Shown in pieces: positions 44,645-54,500 of a DNA stretch of 64,000 bases; within the stretch, counting starts at the first letter, position 1, and every line of letters starts with the position of its first letter. Source of the stretch: Planctomycetota bacterium (GTDB lineage Bacteria > Planctomycetota > Phycisphaerae > Phycisphaerales > SM1A02); assembly GCA_003671025.1 (NCBI GenBank), contig QWPW01000011.1:1-64000 (forward strand). Direction: 5' to 3'. The notes under the pieces were generated by a model. It saw only the letters and a program-made list of their open reading frames with translations. It was not told the origin of the DNA and did no database searches. The position numbers and the translations under genes are program-made.

Positions 44645-45895
44645 ATGATTCTCAACGACGCGCGCATCCTTACTCTCGCTCACGCGGAACGTTCCTCGCG
44701 GGGCAGCGCGCGTCGCGGTCAGGCGATGCGCGACCTCGCCATCATCGAGCGCGGCGCGATCGAAGTGATCGACGGCCGTATCGCAGCGGTGCATGTCGGC
44801 GATGCGCCGACGAGTGCGTTGCGTGCGCATGGTGAAGAGGTGTACGACATGGGCGGGCGCGTGGTCATGCCCGCGTTCACCGACTGTCATACCCATGCGT
44901 GCTTCGCTGGCGAGCGTTATGACGAGATGGAGTTGCGCCTGCGCGGCGAGTCGTATCTCAACATTCTTGCGGCAGGCGGAGGAATCATGTCCTCGGTGCG
45001 CGCCGTGCGCGGAGCGACGCAAACGGAACTCGTCGAGAATCTGCGCGCGCGCATTGCTCTGATGCGACGCACGGGCACCGCGCACATCGAAGTGAAATCG
45101 GGATACGGACTCGAACTCGATGCGGAGTTGCGCATGCTTCGTGCCATTCGCGCAGTCGCCGCGAGCGACGCGGGAATCATCACTCCCACATTTCTCGGCG
45201 CGCACGCCATCGATGGCGAGGCCGCACACTATTGCGCGATGGTCGAGCGCGAGATGTTGCCCGCGGTGGTGCGCGAGTTTGGCGCGATTGCGTGTGATGG
45301 GTACTGCGAAAAATCGGCGTGGTCACGCGAGGCCACGCTGTCACTTCTGCGCGCGGCGAAAGTGCTGGGATGCCCCTTGCGCGTGCATGTCGATCAATTC
45401 AACGAACTCGGCATGCTCGAGGATGCGCTGGCACTGGGCATGCAATCGGTTGATCATCTCGAAGCGACATCGAGTGCGTCACTGCAACGCGTGGCGCAGA
45501 GCAACGCAATCGCCGTGCTCTTGCCTGGCAGCGGACTTTCGCTCGATCTGCGCTTTGCCGATGGCCGCGCGCTGCTCGATGGAGGCGGCGCGGTCAGCAT
45601 CGCGAGCAACATGAACCCTGGCTCGAGCGCGCTCACGTCGATGCCGTTGGTGATCGCACTCGCGGCGCGCTTCTATCGCTTCACTCACGCTGAGGCGATC
45701 ACCGCCGCGTGTTGGAACTCCGCGTGCGTGCTGGGAATCGAAAGCGAAACCGGATCCATCGAAGTGGGCAAGCGCGCGGACATGATCGTGTTGCCCACCC
45801 GTGACGAACGCGCGTTGGCCTACGAGTGGTGCAGCGTGTCTCCCATCGCCACGATTGTTCATGGTCGAGTGCACGCGGGATCCTTGCGCGATTGA
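44645..45895 (+). CDS. hutI: Imidazolonepropionase
   Basis: This 416-residue amidohydrolase opens the imidazolone ring in histidine degradation. The metal motif is TDCHTHACFAGERYDEMELR; GGGIMSSV, GAHAIDGE and HVDQFNELG with SVDHLEATS complete the site. No other hut gene is beside it, so it may be a scattered histidine-utilisation gene or have a related lactam substrate. ATG 44645 starts directly at the family N-terminus; the frame upstream to 44564 is not conserved. An 11-bp repeat array starts at its stop codon. Confidence 0.93.
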   Translation: MILNDARILTLAHAERSSRGSARRGQAMRDLAIIERGAIEVIDGRIAAVHVGDAPTSALRAHGEEVYDMGGRVVMPAFTDCHTHACFAGERYDEMELRLRGESYLNILAAGGGIMSSVRAVRGATQTELVENLRARIALMRRTGTAHIEVKSGYGLELDAELRMLRAIRAVAASDAGIITPTFLGAHAIDGEAAHYCAMVEREMLPAVVREFGAIACDGYCEKSAWSREATLSLLRAAKVLGCPLRVHVDQFNELGMLEDALALGMQSVDHLEATSSASLQRVAQSNAIAVLLPGSGLSLDLRFADGRALLDGGGAVSIASNMNPGSSALTSMPLVIALAARFYRFTHAEAITAACWNSACVLGIESETGSIEVGKRADMIVLPTRDERALAYEWCSVSPIATIVHGRVHAGSLRD

Positions 45896-45923
45896 TGCGG
45901 GATTGATGCGCGCTTGATCGCGC
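45891..45923 (+). repeat. Three 11-bp repeats starting at the hutI stop codon
   Basis: Units ATTGATGCGGG, ATTGATGCGCG and CTTGATCGCGC lie head to tail. The hutI TGA (45893-45895) is inside the first unit, as in the array after the FabZ-like gene. Confidence 0.75.
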
Positions 45924-45985
45924 GGGCAACACCTGCGCGCGAAGTTGATGGTGAACTTGCGCGATGCGCCGATCCTCCAATCCGC

Positions 45986-45991
45986 TACATT
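45986..45991 (+). promoter_or_regulatory. Candidate -10 element (TACATT) for leaderless map
   Basis: TACATT ends 8 nt before ATG 46000, without a Shine-Dalgarno sequence between, so the map transcript may begin at the start codon. Confidence 0.5.
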
Positions 45992-45999
45992 CTTAGTGC

Positions 46000-46812
46000 A
46001 TGCTTGTGACCTCCTCTGCCGACATCGACGGCGCCACCCGCGCCGCAGCATGCGTCGTGACGACGCATCAGCGCCTTGTCGAATTCTTACGCGAAGGTCT
46101 CACGCTCGTCGAAATCGATGCGTTCGTAGGCAAGACTCTGGCAGAGTTGCACGCGCCGAGTTGCTTCTTGGGCTACCGCATTCGTGGCCACCCACCGTTC
46201 CCCTCGCATGCGTGTCTCTCGGTGAACCAGTGCGTCGTGCATGGAACGCACGACATGCGCGCGACTCCGCTGCGCCGAGGCGACATCATTTCGATTGACA
46301 TCGGCGTTCGTCATCGCGGATGGATCGGCGATGCCGCGTGGACCTACGCGATCAAAGAGCGCGACCCCATCAACGAGGCGCTCATGGAGTGCGGCGTGGA
46401 GTCGCTGCGACGAGGCGTCGAAGCGCTGCGCGTGGGACGACCGCTCATCGATTTCGCCAAGACTGTGCAGGGCTTTGTCGAAGGTGAATGCCACTTCCAC
46501 TTGGTGCGCGGTCTCGGCGGCCATGGTTACGGTCACGATCTTCACGCGCCGCCGTTTGTGTCCAACGTTGCGCCGAGTTACCCCGGCGAATGGCCCGACG
46601 CGTGGAAGCAAATCAAGGCGGGACTGTTGGTTGCGGTCGAGCCGATGATCGCGGTGTCGAGTTCCGAAACCCGCTCAAACGGCCGCGAATGGCCGGTTTT
46701 CACCTCGGACAATTCGATGAGTGTGCATTACGAAGCGGATGTGTTGGTCACGGTCGACGGTCCGATCAATCTCACGCAAGGGTTGTTCGACCTGCCTGAC
46801 ATTGTGGGCTAA
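46000..46812 (+). CDS. map: Methionine aminopeptidase, type I
   Basis: This 270-residue enzyme removes the initiator Met from new proteins. The metal ligands are visible as Asp in ISIDIGVRHRGWIGDAA (two), His in GGHGYGHDLHAPP, Glu in VAVEPMI and Glu in HYEADVLVT. The spacing is type I; no 60-residue type II insert is present. The N-terminus has no zinc-finger extension. It is preceded by a -10-like element and stands 104 bp after hutI. Confidence 0.94.
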   Translation: MLVTSSADIDGATRAAACVVTTHQRLVEFLREGLTLVEIDAFVGKTLAELHAPSCFLGYRIRGHPPFPSHACLSVNQCVVHGTHDMRATPLRRGDIISIDIGVRHRGWIGDAAWTYAIKERDPINEALMECGVESLRRGVEALRVGRPLIDFAKTVQGFVEGECHFHLVRGLGGHGYGHDLHAPPFVSNVAPSYPGEWPDAWKQIKAGLLVAVEPMIAVSSSETRSNGREWPVFTSDNSMSVHYEADVLVTVDGPINLTQGLFDLPDIVG

Positions 46813-46852
46813 CGTGATCGCTTGCGACTGATGACGTCGACGAGCAACGCAT

Positions 46853-46891
46853 GCGCGACGTACGCGCGACGTACGCGCGACGTACGCGCGA
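46853..46891 (+). repeat. 3.5 copies of an 11-bp repeat between map and the prolyl oligopeptidase gene
   Basis: GCGCGACGTAC is repeated exactly at 46853, 46864 and 46875, plus a partial copy. It is 40 bp after the map stop codon. Each unit has a CGTACG palindrome across the junction. Confidence 0.95.
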
Positions 46892-47037
46892 AAGATTGAC
46901 TTGTGCGAAACACTGCGTGCGAAGCGATTCCGCGCGCACGTCACTGTTGCCGCGCAGCTGCAAACGACAACAACTCTCTACGATGCACCTCCACTCGACG
47001 CGCGTGCGCTCGAGCATTTCACTTGCTTGGAGTCCTC

Positions 47038-49146
47038 ATGCCAATGCTTCTTCCTCTTGTCAGCGTTGTCGCGTCTTTGCTCGCGGCGACCGTTCCCCCT
47101 GCGACAAAGACTCAACCCGTCACCGACACGGTGCAAGGCGTTGAAATCATCGACGAGTACCGATGGCTCGAGGCGCTGGAGAAAGACTCATCCGAGGTCA
47201 GCGAGTGGACCACCGCGCAAAATGATGCGACGCGCGCGACGCTGGAAAAACTTCCGTGCCGCGAGGCGCTCGCGAAAGCGCTCGAGCCGTGGATGACCAT
47301 CGGTTCCGTCGGCGTGCCCACCATGACCGACGCGGGCTACTTCTACTCTGAACGCAGCGGCACGCAGAATCAAGGCGTGGTCCAGTTTCGCGCCACGCGT
47401 GATGGCGCGGTGCGCACGCTGCTTGATGTGAACACGCTTGACGCTGCGGGACTCACCAGTCTCGATTGGTGGCGCGCGAATGAAGCGGGCACGATGCTCG
47501 CGTTTGGTCTCTCGCGTCAAGGCAGCGAGATGAGCGAACTGCATTTGCTCGATGTCGCCACTGGTCAGTGGATTGCCGATGAAATCGCGGGAAAAGTGAG
47601 CCTTTCCGGCTGGATGCCGCAAGGCAAGAGCTTCTTCTACTCGGGGCTGCGCGATGCGAAGGACCCCTACTCGCGCGAGTCGCGCTTCCACGAAATTGGT
47701 AGCAGCCCGCGCTTTGATCGCGTGCTCGAGAAGCAAACCAACCCCAGCGAGATTCCTGGATGCGGTCCCACCACTGATGGTCGATGGATCGTGGGCACGC
47801 TCTCCAAAGGTTGGCAAGCGAATGATCTGTGGATCGCGCCGCTTGATACGTGGATGAAGACTGGCGAGCTCAAGAAGATCGTGTTGGCGCAAGGACTCGA
47901 CGGACGGTTCGATCCCATCGACACCATCGGCGACACGCTGTACATCACCAGTTCGTTCGGCACTCCGCGCGGCAGTCTCATTGCCATCAACTTGAATCAC
48001 CCTGAGCGCGCGCAGTGGAAGACGATCATCGCGGAACGCTCTGACATGGTGCTTGAAAGCGTCGCGTTGGCCAAGGGCATGTTTGTGGCCACGTGGTCAA
48101 AGGATGTGTGCTCGCAGTTTGAGCGCTTCACGCTCGAGGGCAAGAGCATCGGCACGATCGAGCTTCCAGGATTGGGTACCGCGTCGATCTCCACTGATCA
48201 CAAGCGCACCGAAGCGTTCGTGGGCTACACCAGTTACGACGCACCTTCGACGGTGTATCAAACCGAACTCGTTCATGCCCCTACGCCTTGCAAGTTGTCG
48301 TTGTGGGCGCAGACCAAGATTCCGGGAGACCTCTCCAACTATCTCGTCGAGCAGAAGCGCGCCACTTCGAAAGATGGCACGCAGATTCCCATGTTCATCG
48401 TGCGCAAGAAAGATCTTGTGCTCGATGGCTCCAATCCAACGCTGCTCTACGCGTACGGCGGATTCAACGTTTCGCTCACACCGTCGTTCAACAGGACGAT
48501 CATTCCCTGGCTTGATGCGGGCGGCGTGTATGTCGTGGCCAATCTGCGCGGCGGTGGCGAGTTCGGCGAAGAGTGGCATCGCGCGGGCATGCAAGCGAAC
48601 AAGCAAAACGTGTTCGACGACTTCTACGCGTGCGCCGAGTGGCTCATCTCTGCGAAGTACACCACGCCTGAACATCTTGCGATTGAAGGCGGTTCCAACG
48701 GCGGCCTGCTCACGGGTGTTGCCAGCACGCAGCGACCGGAACTCTTCGCCGCGGCGATTGTCGCAGTGCCGTTGCTGGACATGATTCGCTTCCAAGACTT
48801 TCTCATCGCGCGCTATTGGGTTCCTGAATATGGATCGAGCGAAGAGAGCACGCAGTTCAAGACGCTCATGGCGTACTCGCCGTATCACCACGTCACCAAG
48901 GGACAGAAATATCCCGCGCTGCTCGTGACTGCGGGCGAGAACGATTCGCGCGTCCATCCGCTGCATGCACGAAAGTTCGTCGCGCGTGTGCAAGCGAACG
49001 CGAGCAACGACACGGATGTTGATCCGATCATGCTGTGGGTTGATCGCGAAGCAGGACACGGACAAGGCAAGCCGCTCGCACTACGCATTCGCGATGAGGT
49101 CGATCAGTGGTCGTTTGTGATGTGGCAAACCGGCGCGTGTCGCTGA
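47038..49146 (+). CDS. Prolyl oligopeptidase (S9A)
   Basis: This 702-residue protein has a short N-terminal hydrophobic segment that may be an export signal. The seven-bladed propeller region (about residues 60-420) is followed by the alpha/beta-hydrolase domain with Ser in EGGSNGGLLTGV, Asp in TAGENDSRVHPLHARK and His in REAGHGQGKP. It cleaves after Pro in short peptides. GGAG precedes ATG 47038 (the upstream frame to 46903 is not conserved). A strong terminator ends the unit. Confidence 0.94.
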   Translation: MPMLLPLVSVVASLLAATVPPATKTQPVTDTVQGVEIIDEYRWLEALEKDSSEVSEWTTAQNDATRATLEKLPCREALAKALEPWMTIGSVGVPTMTDAGYFYSERSGTQNQGVVQFRATRDGAVRTLLDVNTLDAAGLTSLDWWRANEAGTMLAFGLSRQGSEMSELHLLDVATGQWIADEIAGKVSLSGWMPQGKSFFYSGLRDAKDPYSRESRFHEIGSSPRFDRVLEKQTNPSEIPGCGPTTDGRWIVGTLSKGWQANDLWIAPLDTWMKTGELKKIVLAQGLDGRFDPIDTIGDTLYITSSFGTPRGSLIAINLNHPERAQWKTIIAERSDMVLESVALAKGMFVATWSKDVCSQFERFTLEGKSIGTIELPGLGTASISTDHKRTEAFVGYTSYDAPSTVYQTELVHAPTPCKLSLWAQTKIPGDLSNYLVEQKRATSKDGTQIPMFIVRKKDLVLDGSNPTLLYAYGGFNVSLTPSFNRTIIPWLDAGGVYVVANLRGGGEFGEEWHRAGMQANKQNVFDDFYACAEWLISAKYTTPEHLAIEGGSNGGLLTGVASTQRPELFAAAIVAVPLLDMIRFQDFLIARYWVPEYGSSEESTQFKTLMAYSPYHHVTKGQKYPALLVTAGENDSRVHPLHARKFVARVQANASNDTDVDPIMLWVDREAGHGQGKPLALRIRDEVDQWSFVMWQTGACR

Positions 49147-49192
49147 AGTCAATTCAGAGAATTTTTCCTCAGTCAGACCTTGAGGCAACCAT

Positions 49193-49232
49193 CGCTCCTT
49201 CCGCCACACATTGGCGGAAGGAGCGCTTTTTT
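49193..49232 (+). terminator. Rho-independent terminator after the prolyl oligopeptidase
   Basis: Perfect 14-bp stem (49193-49206 with 49212-49225), 5-nt loop and a run of six T. Confidence 0.95.
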
Positions 49233-49332
49233 GCGCAAAAATAGCGGATGCGCCGCTGCTTGAACGACGAGATCCGCAGCAAATGGGGCTCGTTCCGCGA
49301 AGCCAAAACTGCGTTGAAGTTCACCGACGCTC

Positions 49333-50760
49333 ATGCCGATGCCCCTCCCGGTGCGGACGTTTGATCTTCTTTCCATCGGCTCAGGACCCGCAGGCGAAAA
49401 GGCTGCGTTGGTCGCCGCACAAGCAGGCAAGCGCGTGGGCATCATCGAGATGGCATCGCGTCCTGGTGGTGCGATGGTGAACACGGGGACGATCGCCTCG
49501 AAAGCGTTGCGCGAGACCGCACTGGTGGCCAGCGCAATGCGTCGACGACCGATTCCAGGAATCGCCGCGACAATCGTGCACGGACTTTCCATGCAGCGCT
49601 TCATGGCGCGACGCAACTTGGTGCAAATGGAAGAGCACGATCGCATCGAGGATGGACTCGAAGACGCAGGCGTTGCGATTCTTCACGGACGCGGCGTCAT
49701 CGTCGACCCACACACCGTGCGCATCGAGCACGCCGACGGAACCCACGAATACGTGCACAGCGAATTCATTCTGATCGCAACGGGTTCATCACCCGCGCGT
49801 GCGAACACCGTTGACTTCACCCATCCCAGCATCGTCGATGCCGACGGCATTCTCGAACTCGAGGTCATGCCGCGCTCGCTGGTCATCGTCGGTGCGGGAG
49901 TGATCGGCAGCGAGTACGCCAGCATCTTTGCCGAGCTCGGCGTCGAGGTCACACTCATCGAACCTCGCAATGCGCTCATGCGATTTCTTGACGAAGAGAT
50001 TCGCGCCGTGCTTACCCGCGGCATGGAAGACGTGGGCATTCAGATTCTCTTTGGACGCGCGGCGGCGAAAGTCGAAGGACTCGGTGCCCGCGCCGTCACC
50101 ACGCTGTGCGATGGCGCGCGGATCGAAAGCGACTGCGTGCTGTGGTCGCTCGGTCGCAACGGCAACACCCGCGGACTTGGGCTTGAGGCCGCCGGAGTGC
50201 ACGCGGATGAACGCGGCATCATCAAAGTTGACGCGCACTACTGCACCGCGTGTCCGAGCATCTTCGCCGCCGGCGATGTCATCGGCTTCCCCGCACTCGC
50301 TTCGACGAGCATGGAGCAAGGACGCGTCGCGGCGTGCCACATGTTTGACATCTCGTTTCTCACCAAGCTTGCCGACACGGTGCCCATTGGCATCTACACC
50401 ATCCCCGCGGTTGGCTCGGTTGGACTCTCGGAAGAGGACGCGATCAACGGAAAGCGCGATGTCGTCATTGGTCGCGCGCACTACCGCAACAACGCGCGCG
50501 GACGCATGCTCGGCGACGATCAAGGTTTGCTCAAAGCCGTGTTTGACGGACGCACGCACGCCTTGCTCGGCGTGTCAGTGGTGGGTGAAGATGCCACCGA
50601 GTTGGTGCACTACGGACAACTTGCGATTCACTCGGGACACGGCATCGAGCACATGCTTCAGGCGTGCTTCAACTATCCCTCGCTCACTGAGCTGTACAAG
50701 ACAGCGGCCTATGACGCGAAGGTGAATCTCGCCGCGCGTGCAACTCGACTCGCTGCGTAG
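49333..50760 (+). CDS. Flavoprotein of the SthA/lipoamide dehydrogenase family lacking the redox Cys pair
   Basis: This 475-residue pyridine nucleotide-disulfide oxidoreductase-fold protein has an FAD site (GSGPAGEKAALVAAQAGKRV), an NAD(P) site (VGAGVIGSEYASIFAELGVE), a C-terminal AGDVIGFPALASTSMEQGR and a dimer interface. The redox loop reads GGAMVNTGTIASKALRE. Both Cys of lipoamide dehydrogenase are replaced, and even the single Cys kept in many transhydrogenases is Met. This points to Si-specific NAD(P) transhydrogenase activity, which needs no disulfide. The start is ATG 49333 or 49339. It stands alone after a terminator. Confidence 0.85.
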   Translation: MPMPLPVRTFDLLSIGSGPAGEKAALVAAQAGKRVGIIEMASRPGGAMVNTGTIASKALRETALVASAMRRRPIPGIAATIVHGLSMQRFMARRNLVQMEEHDRIEDGLEDAGVAILHGRGVIVDPHTVRIEHADGTHEYVHSEFILIATGSSPARANTVDFTHPSIVDADGILELEVMPRSLVIVGAGVIGSEYASIFAELGVEVTLIEPRNALMRFLDEEIRAVLTRGMEDVGIQILFGRAAAKVEGLGARAVTTLCDGARIESDCVLWSLGRNGNTRGLGLEAAGVHADERGIIKVDAHYCTACPSIFAAGDVIGFPALASTSMEQGRVAACHMFDISFLTKLADTVPIGIYTIPAVGSVGLSEEDAINGKRDVVIGRAHYRNNARGRMLGDDQGLLKAVFDGRTHALLGVSVVGEDATELVHYGQLAIHSGHGIEHMLQACFNYPSLTELYKTAAYDAKVNLAARATRLAA

Positions 50761-50820
50761 CGTGCCGCGAGGCGCGCAAAACACAGCACGAACACTGCAC
50801 ACGCAAAGCACCAGCACTGC

Positions 50821-50855
50821 AAAAACAAAGCCCCCCGCGGAGGTGGTCCGCGGGG
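50821..50855 (-). terminator. Minus-strand terminator-like hairpin without an adjacent gene
   Basis: A 9-bp GC stem (50833-50841 with 50847-50855), read on the minus strand, is followed by CTTTGTTTTT. The nearest minus-strand gene (nrdJ) ended about 700 nt earlier, so its source transcript is unclear. Confidence 0.7.
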
Positions 50856-51054
50856 AGCGTGTGCGAGGCCTTCGCGTGGTTGGCCCCGCCGTGGTGGCGA
50901 TGGAAGACATCTTGATGATCTCGAGCGAGCCAACGTGAGCACGCATGAGGCGGCGTGCGCGTTGTGAGGACTCTGCGAACTCCTTGCTTGTCCAAACGTG
51001 CGAGACGGATCCATCCACTCGCGAGCTCTCTCGATCACTGGTCACATCAATCTG

Positions 51055-51106
51055 TCTCTGACTGCTGTCTCTGACTGCTGTCTCTGACTGCTGTCACTGA
51101 ATGCTG
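51055..51106 (+). repeat. Four 13-bp tandem repeats downstream of nrdJ
   Basis: TCTCTGACTGCTG is repeated exactly at 51055, 51068 and 51081, with a fourth degenerate copy at 51094. It lies in the gene-free interval. Confidence 0.92.
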
Positions 51107-51558
51107 TCGGGTGTGTCGGAGACCTCAGGGACACCCGATCGAATGTGCGCACTTGAAATCCGTCTTCCATTGATCGTGATCAAGCGTCACGCGCATGTGC
51201 TGCGCAGCGGACGATCGAACACGCAAAGCCACCTCCTGTGGCGTGCGCTCACACGCTGCAGCGGGATCGCTCCCAACTGCCAACACTCTCCATACCGCAC
51301 ACGTTCTTGTTGCGCGCGATGCTGTGCGAAGCACGGCGCGCATTGGGCCGAAGCCCGTGATCTTGAAGATGGTTCACGTGATCTATCAGGTGACGATTCA
51401 CGCAACGCGTTGTGCAGACCTCTCGCTGAACTGACCTCTACGAAACTCGGATCTCTGCACTGATCCGAATCACCTCGCGCTTCGCTGCATCGCGCGCTCG
51501 ACTACTCGCCGACCCGCGCGCAATGACGGACTGCGCGGAGCGGATGAACACACATCCG

Positions 51559-54500
51559 TCAGCTGCATCCCATCGAATTTCCGCAGTTGAGGCAGCGGTA
51601 GCACGTGCCATTGCGCACCGTGATCGAACCGCAGGAATCGCACGCCGGCGCGTCGCCCATCAGCGCTGCGTTGGCGTGATCGAGCGCCGTCGCTGCCGCG
51701 AGCGCCGCTGATGTTGACGATGTCGCTGTCATAGCCACGGCCGAAACGCGTGTGATGCGCTCGACTGAACCGTGCGTGTCCACGGTCCGGGTCTGCGTGG
51801 TCACGACCGAAGCTTTCGCGGAAGCGGCCGCTGCGGCTAACGCTGTCTCGCGCCGCTCCGCCCAACTGACGCGAACAGGCTGAGCCAAATCTTGCGTGGT
51901 GGTTGGAGTAGCTACTGGCATTGAGTTGGCACATGAATCGGTTTCCTTCCGCGGGGCCTCCGCTTGATCCATTACCTGTTTCGGTGCAAGAATTGGCGTG
52001 AGGCTCGACGTCATGTCGGGCACGTGATTCGACGCATTCGCGCTGGAGTGATCGCCATGACCATCAGGTGCATGGGTGGCGCTTGCGCCGCGGCGCGGAG
52101 CGTTTTGCTCGCGATATCCAGGGATGAACTGCATTCCCAACCAACGGAAGATGTAATCGACCAGACTCTTCGCGAAAGGAATGTCGGAGTTGGTGGTCAT
52201 GCCCATCGGCTCAAAGCGCTGATGCGCAAACTTGGTGACCAAGCTTTCGATCGGCACGCCGTACTGCAGTGCCACCGAGATGGCCGTGCCCAACGAATCC
52301 ATCAAGCCGCCGATGGTCGAGCCCTCTTTGGCCATGGTGATGAACAACTCACCGGGACGACAATCTTCATAGAGACCGACGATGAGGTAGCCCTCATGTC
52401 CCGCGACGTTGAACTTGTGCGTGACCGACTCGCGTGTGTCCGCGAGTCGTCGGCGCATGGGTCGTTCGATGATGCGTTCGACCACGCGCTCAAGAATGAC
52501 TTCGCGCACTTCGACGCGCGCGTGATCAGGTACGCGATCAGAAGACGCTTCGGTCCCTTGCGGTTGTGAAGCCAACGCGCCGAGTTTGAGTGCTTCTGCA
52601 CTCAGCGCTTCAGCGGTGAGCGCTTCGAGAAGAAGATCCTTCTGCTCCTCTGCGTCGGTGACAACGACGACCACCGTGGCAGCGGGCGACAGCGCTTCGC
52701 TTGCTTCAGTGCTTGCGTCAGTGCTTGCCACGTCGGTGCTGTCCGCTTCCGTCTTGTCGCTCTTGGTCGAAAGTGGCTGGCTCAGTTTGCATCCGTCGCG
52801 ATAGAGCGCGTTGGCCTTGAGCCCGAGCTCCCAACTCAATCGATAGCACGCGCCGATTTCTTCGATGGTGGCTTCGCGAGGAAGATTGATGGTCTTGGAA
52901 ATCGCACCGGTGATGAAAGGCTGGCACGCCGCCATCATGCGAATGTGGCCTTCGGGCTTGATGAACCGCTCGCCCGTCGCGCCGCAACGATTCGCGCAGT
53001 CGAACACTGCGAGATGCTCGTCCTTGAGATACGGCGCGCCTTCGATGGTTTGCGTTCCGCAAATCGCGCGGTTGATGGCGTCGATCTGTTTCGCGGTCAG
53101 TCCGAGCGCGCGCAGTCCGTTGAAGGATGGCGTGTTTTTCGCCGTCGCTGCATCAATTCCCGCAGCCTCAAGAACTTCTTGCGGCATCGACCACGCCGAG
53201 AACGCGAAGGCGATTTCGAACACCGTCGGCAGCGTGTTTTCCACTGCGATTAACTGCTCGTGGGTGTAACCCTTCGCGAGCAAGAACGAGCGCAATGTGG
53301 TCGCGGAGGTCGTGTGCGCTTCACCCCTGCTGCCGTCTGCAGCAGGCATGGCCACGTCGAGACTCAACGCGCCCATGACATAGGTGACCATTTCATCCGA
53401 TTGCGTTTCGCTGTAGCCGAGCGCGCGAATCGCGGGACGAAGCGACTGATTTGCGATCTTGAAGTAACCGCCACCTGCGAGCTTCTTGAATTTCACCAGC
53501 GCGAAGTCAGGCTCGACACCAGTAGTGTCGCAATCCATGAGCAAACCAATCGTGCCTGTGGGCGCGATCACTGTGGTCTGCGCATTGCGGAAACCAAACT
53601 TCTCGCCGTAGCTGAGCGCATCGTCCCAACAGGCGACGGTGCGATCGAGCAACTCGGCGGCGTTGGCGAGATTCACCCGACCGGAGTTGATCACTGCATG
53701 ATCAAGCGACACGGGACGAATGCGCAGCGACTCCCACTCATCGCTTGCGCGCGAAACTCCACATGCCGCGCGGCGATGATTGCGCACCACCCGCAACATG
53801 CTCTCGCGGTTTTCCGCGTAGCCGGCGAACGGTCCGTGCTCGGCCGCGAGCAGCGCGCTCTCGGCGTAGGAACGTCCCGTGAGAATCGAGCTGAGCATGC
53901 CGCACACTGCGCGACCCTCTTCGCTGTCGTAGGGGATTCCCGCTTGCATGAGCATCGCGCCAAGGTTGGCGTAGCCGAGGCCGAGCGTGCGATAGCGCCA
54001 CGAAAGATCGGCGATTTCCTTCGAAGGAAACGCGGCCATGAGCACGGAGACTTCGAGCACGATCGTCCACAGATTGATCGCGTGTTCGTAGCCTTCGACA
54101 TCAAATCGACGGGTGGTCGAGTCGTACAACTTGAGCAAGTTGATCGACGCGAGATTGCACGCGGTGTTGTCGAGGAACATGTACTCGCTGCAGGGATTGC
54201 TCGCATTGATGCGGCCACCCGCAGGGCAAGTGTGCCACGCGTTGATGGTGCTGTCGTACTGCACGCCTGGATCGGCGCAGCGCCACGCGGCAAAGTTGAT
54301 TTCTTCCCACAGGTCGCGCGCCTTCACAGTCTTGGCGACTTTGCCATCGGTGCGGCGAAGCAACTTCCAATCGCTGTCGGCATCGAGCGCGTCGAAGAAC
54401 GCATCAGGGATGCGCACCGAGTTGTTGGAGTTCTGTCCGCTCACCGTGAAGTACGACTCACCGTTGAAGTCGTAGTCGAGTTTGAGATCGAGTTTCTTCG

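Larger units (their letters stand above)
50761..51558. other. 798-bp intergenic region with no supported gene
   Basis: The region holds a minus-strand terminator-like hairpin (50821-50855), a 13-bp repeat array (51055-51106) and a 7-bp stem (51447-51453 with 51462-51468) just downstream of nrdJ that has no T-tract. No open frame on either strand has a domain or a good start. It might contain the 3' end of the nrdJ message or a small RNA. Confidence 0.5.
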
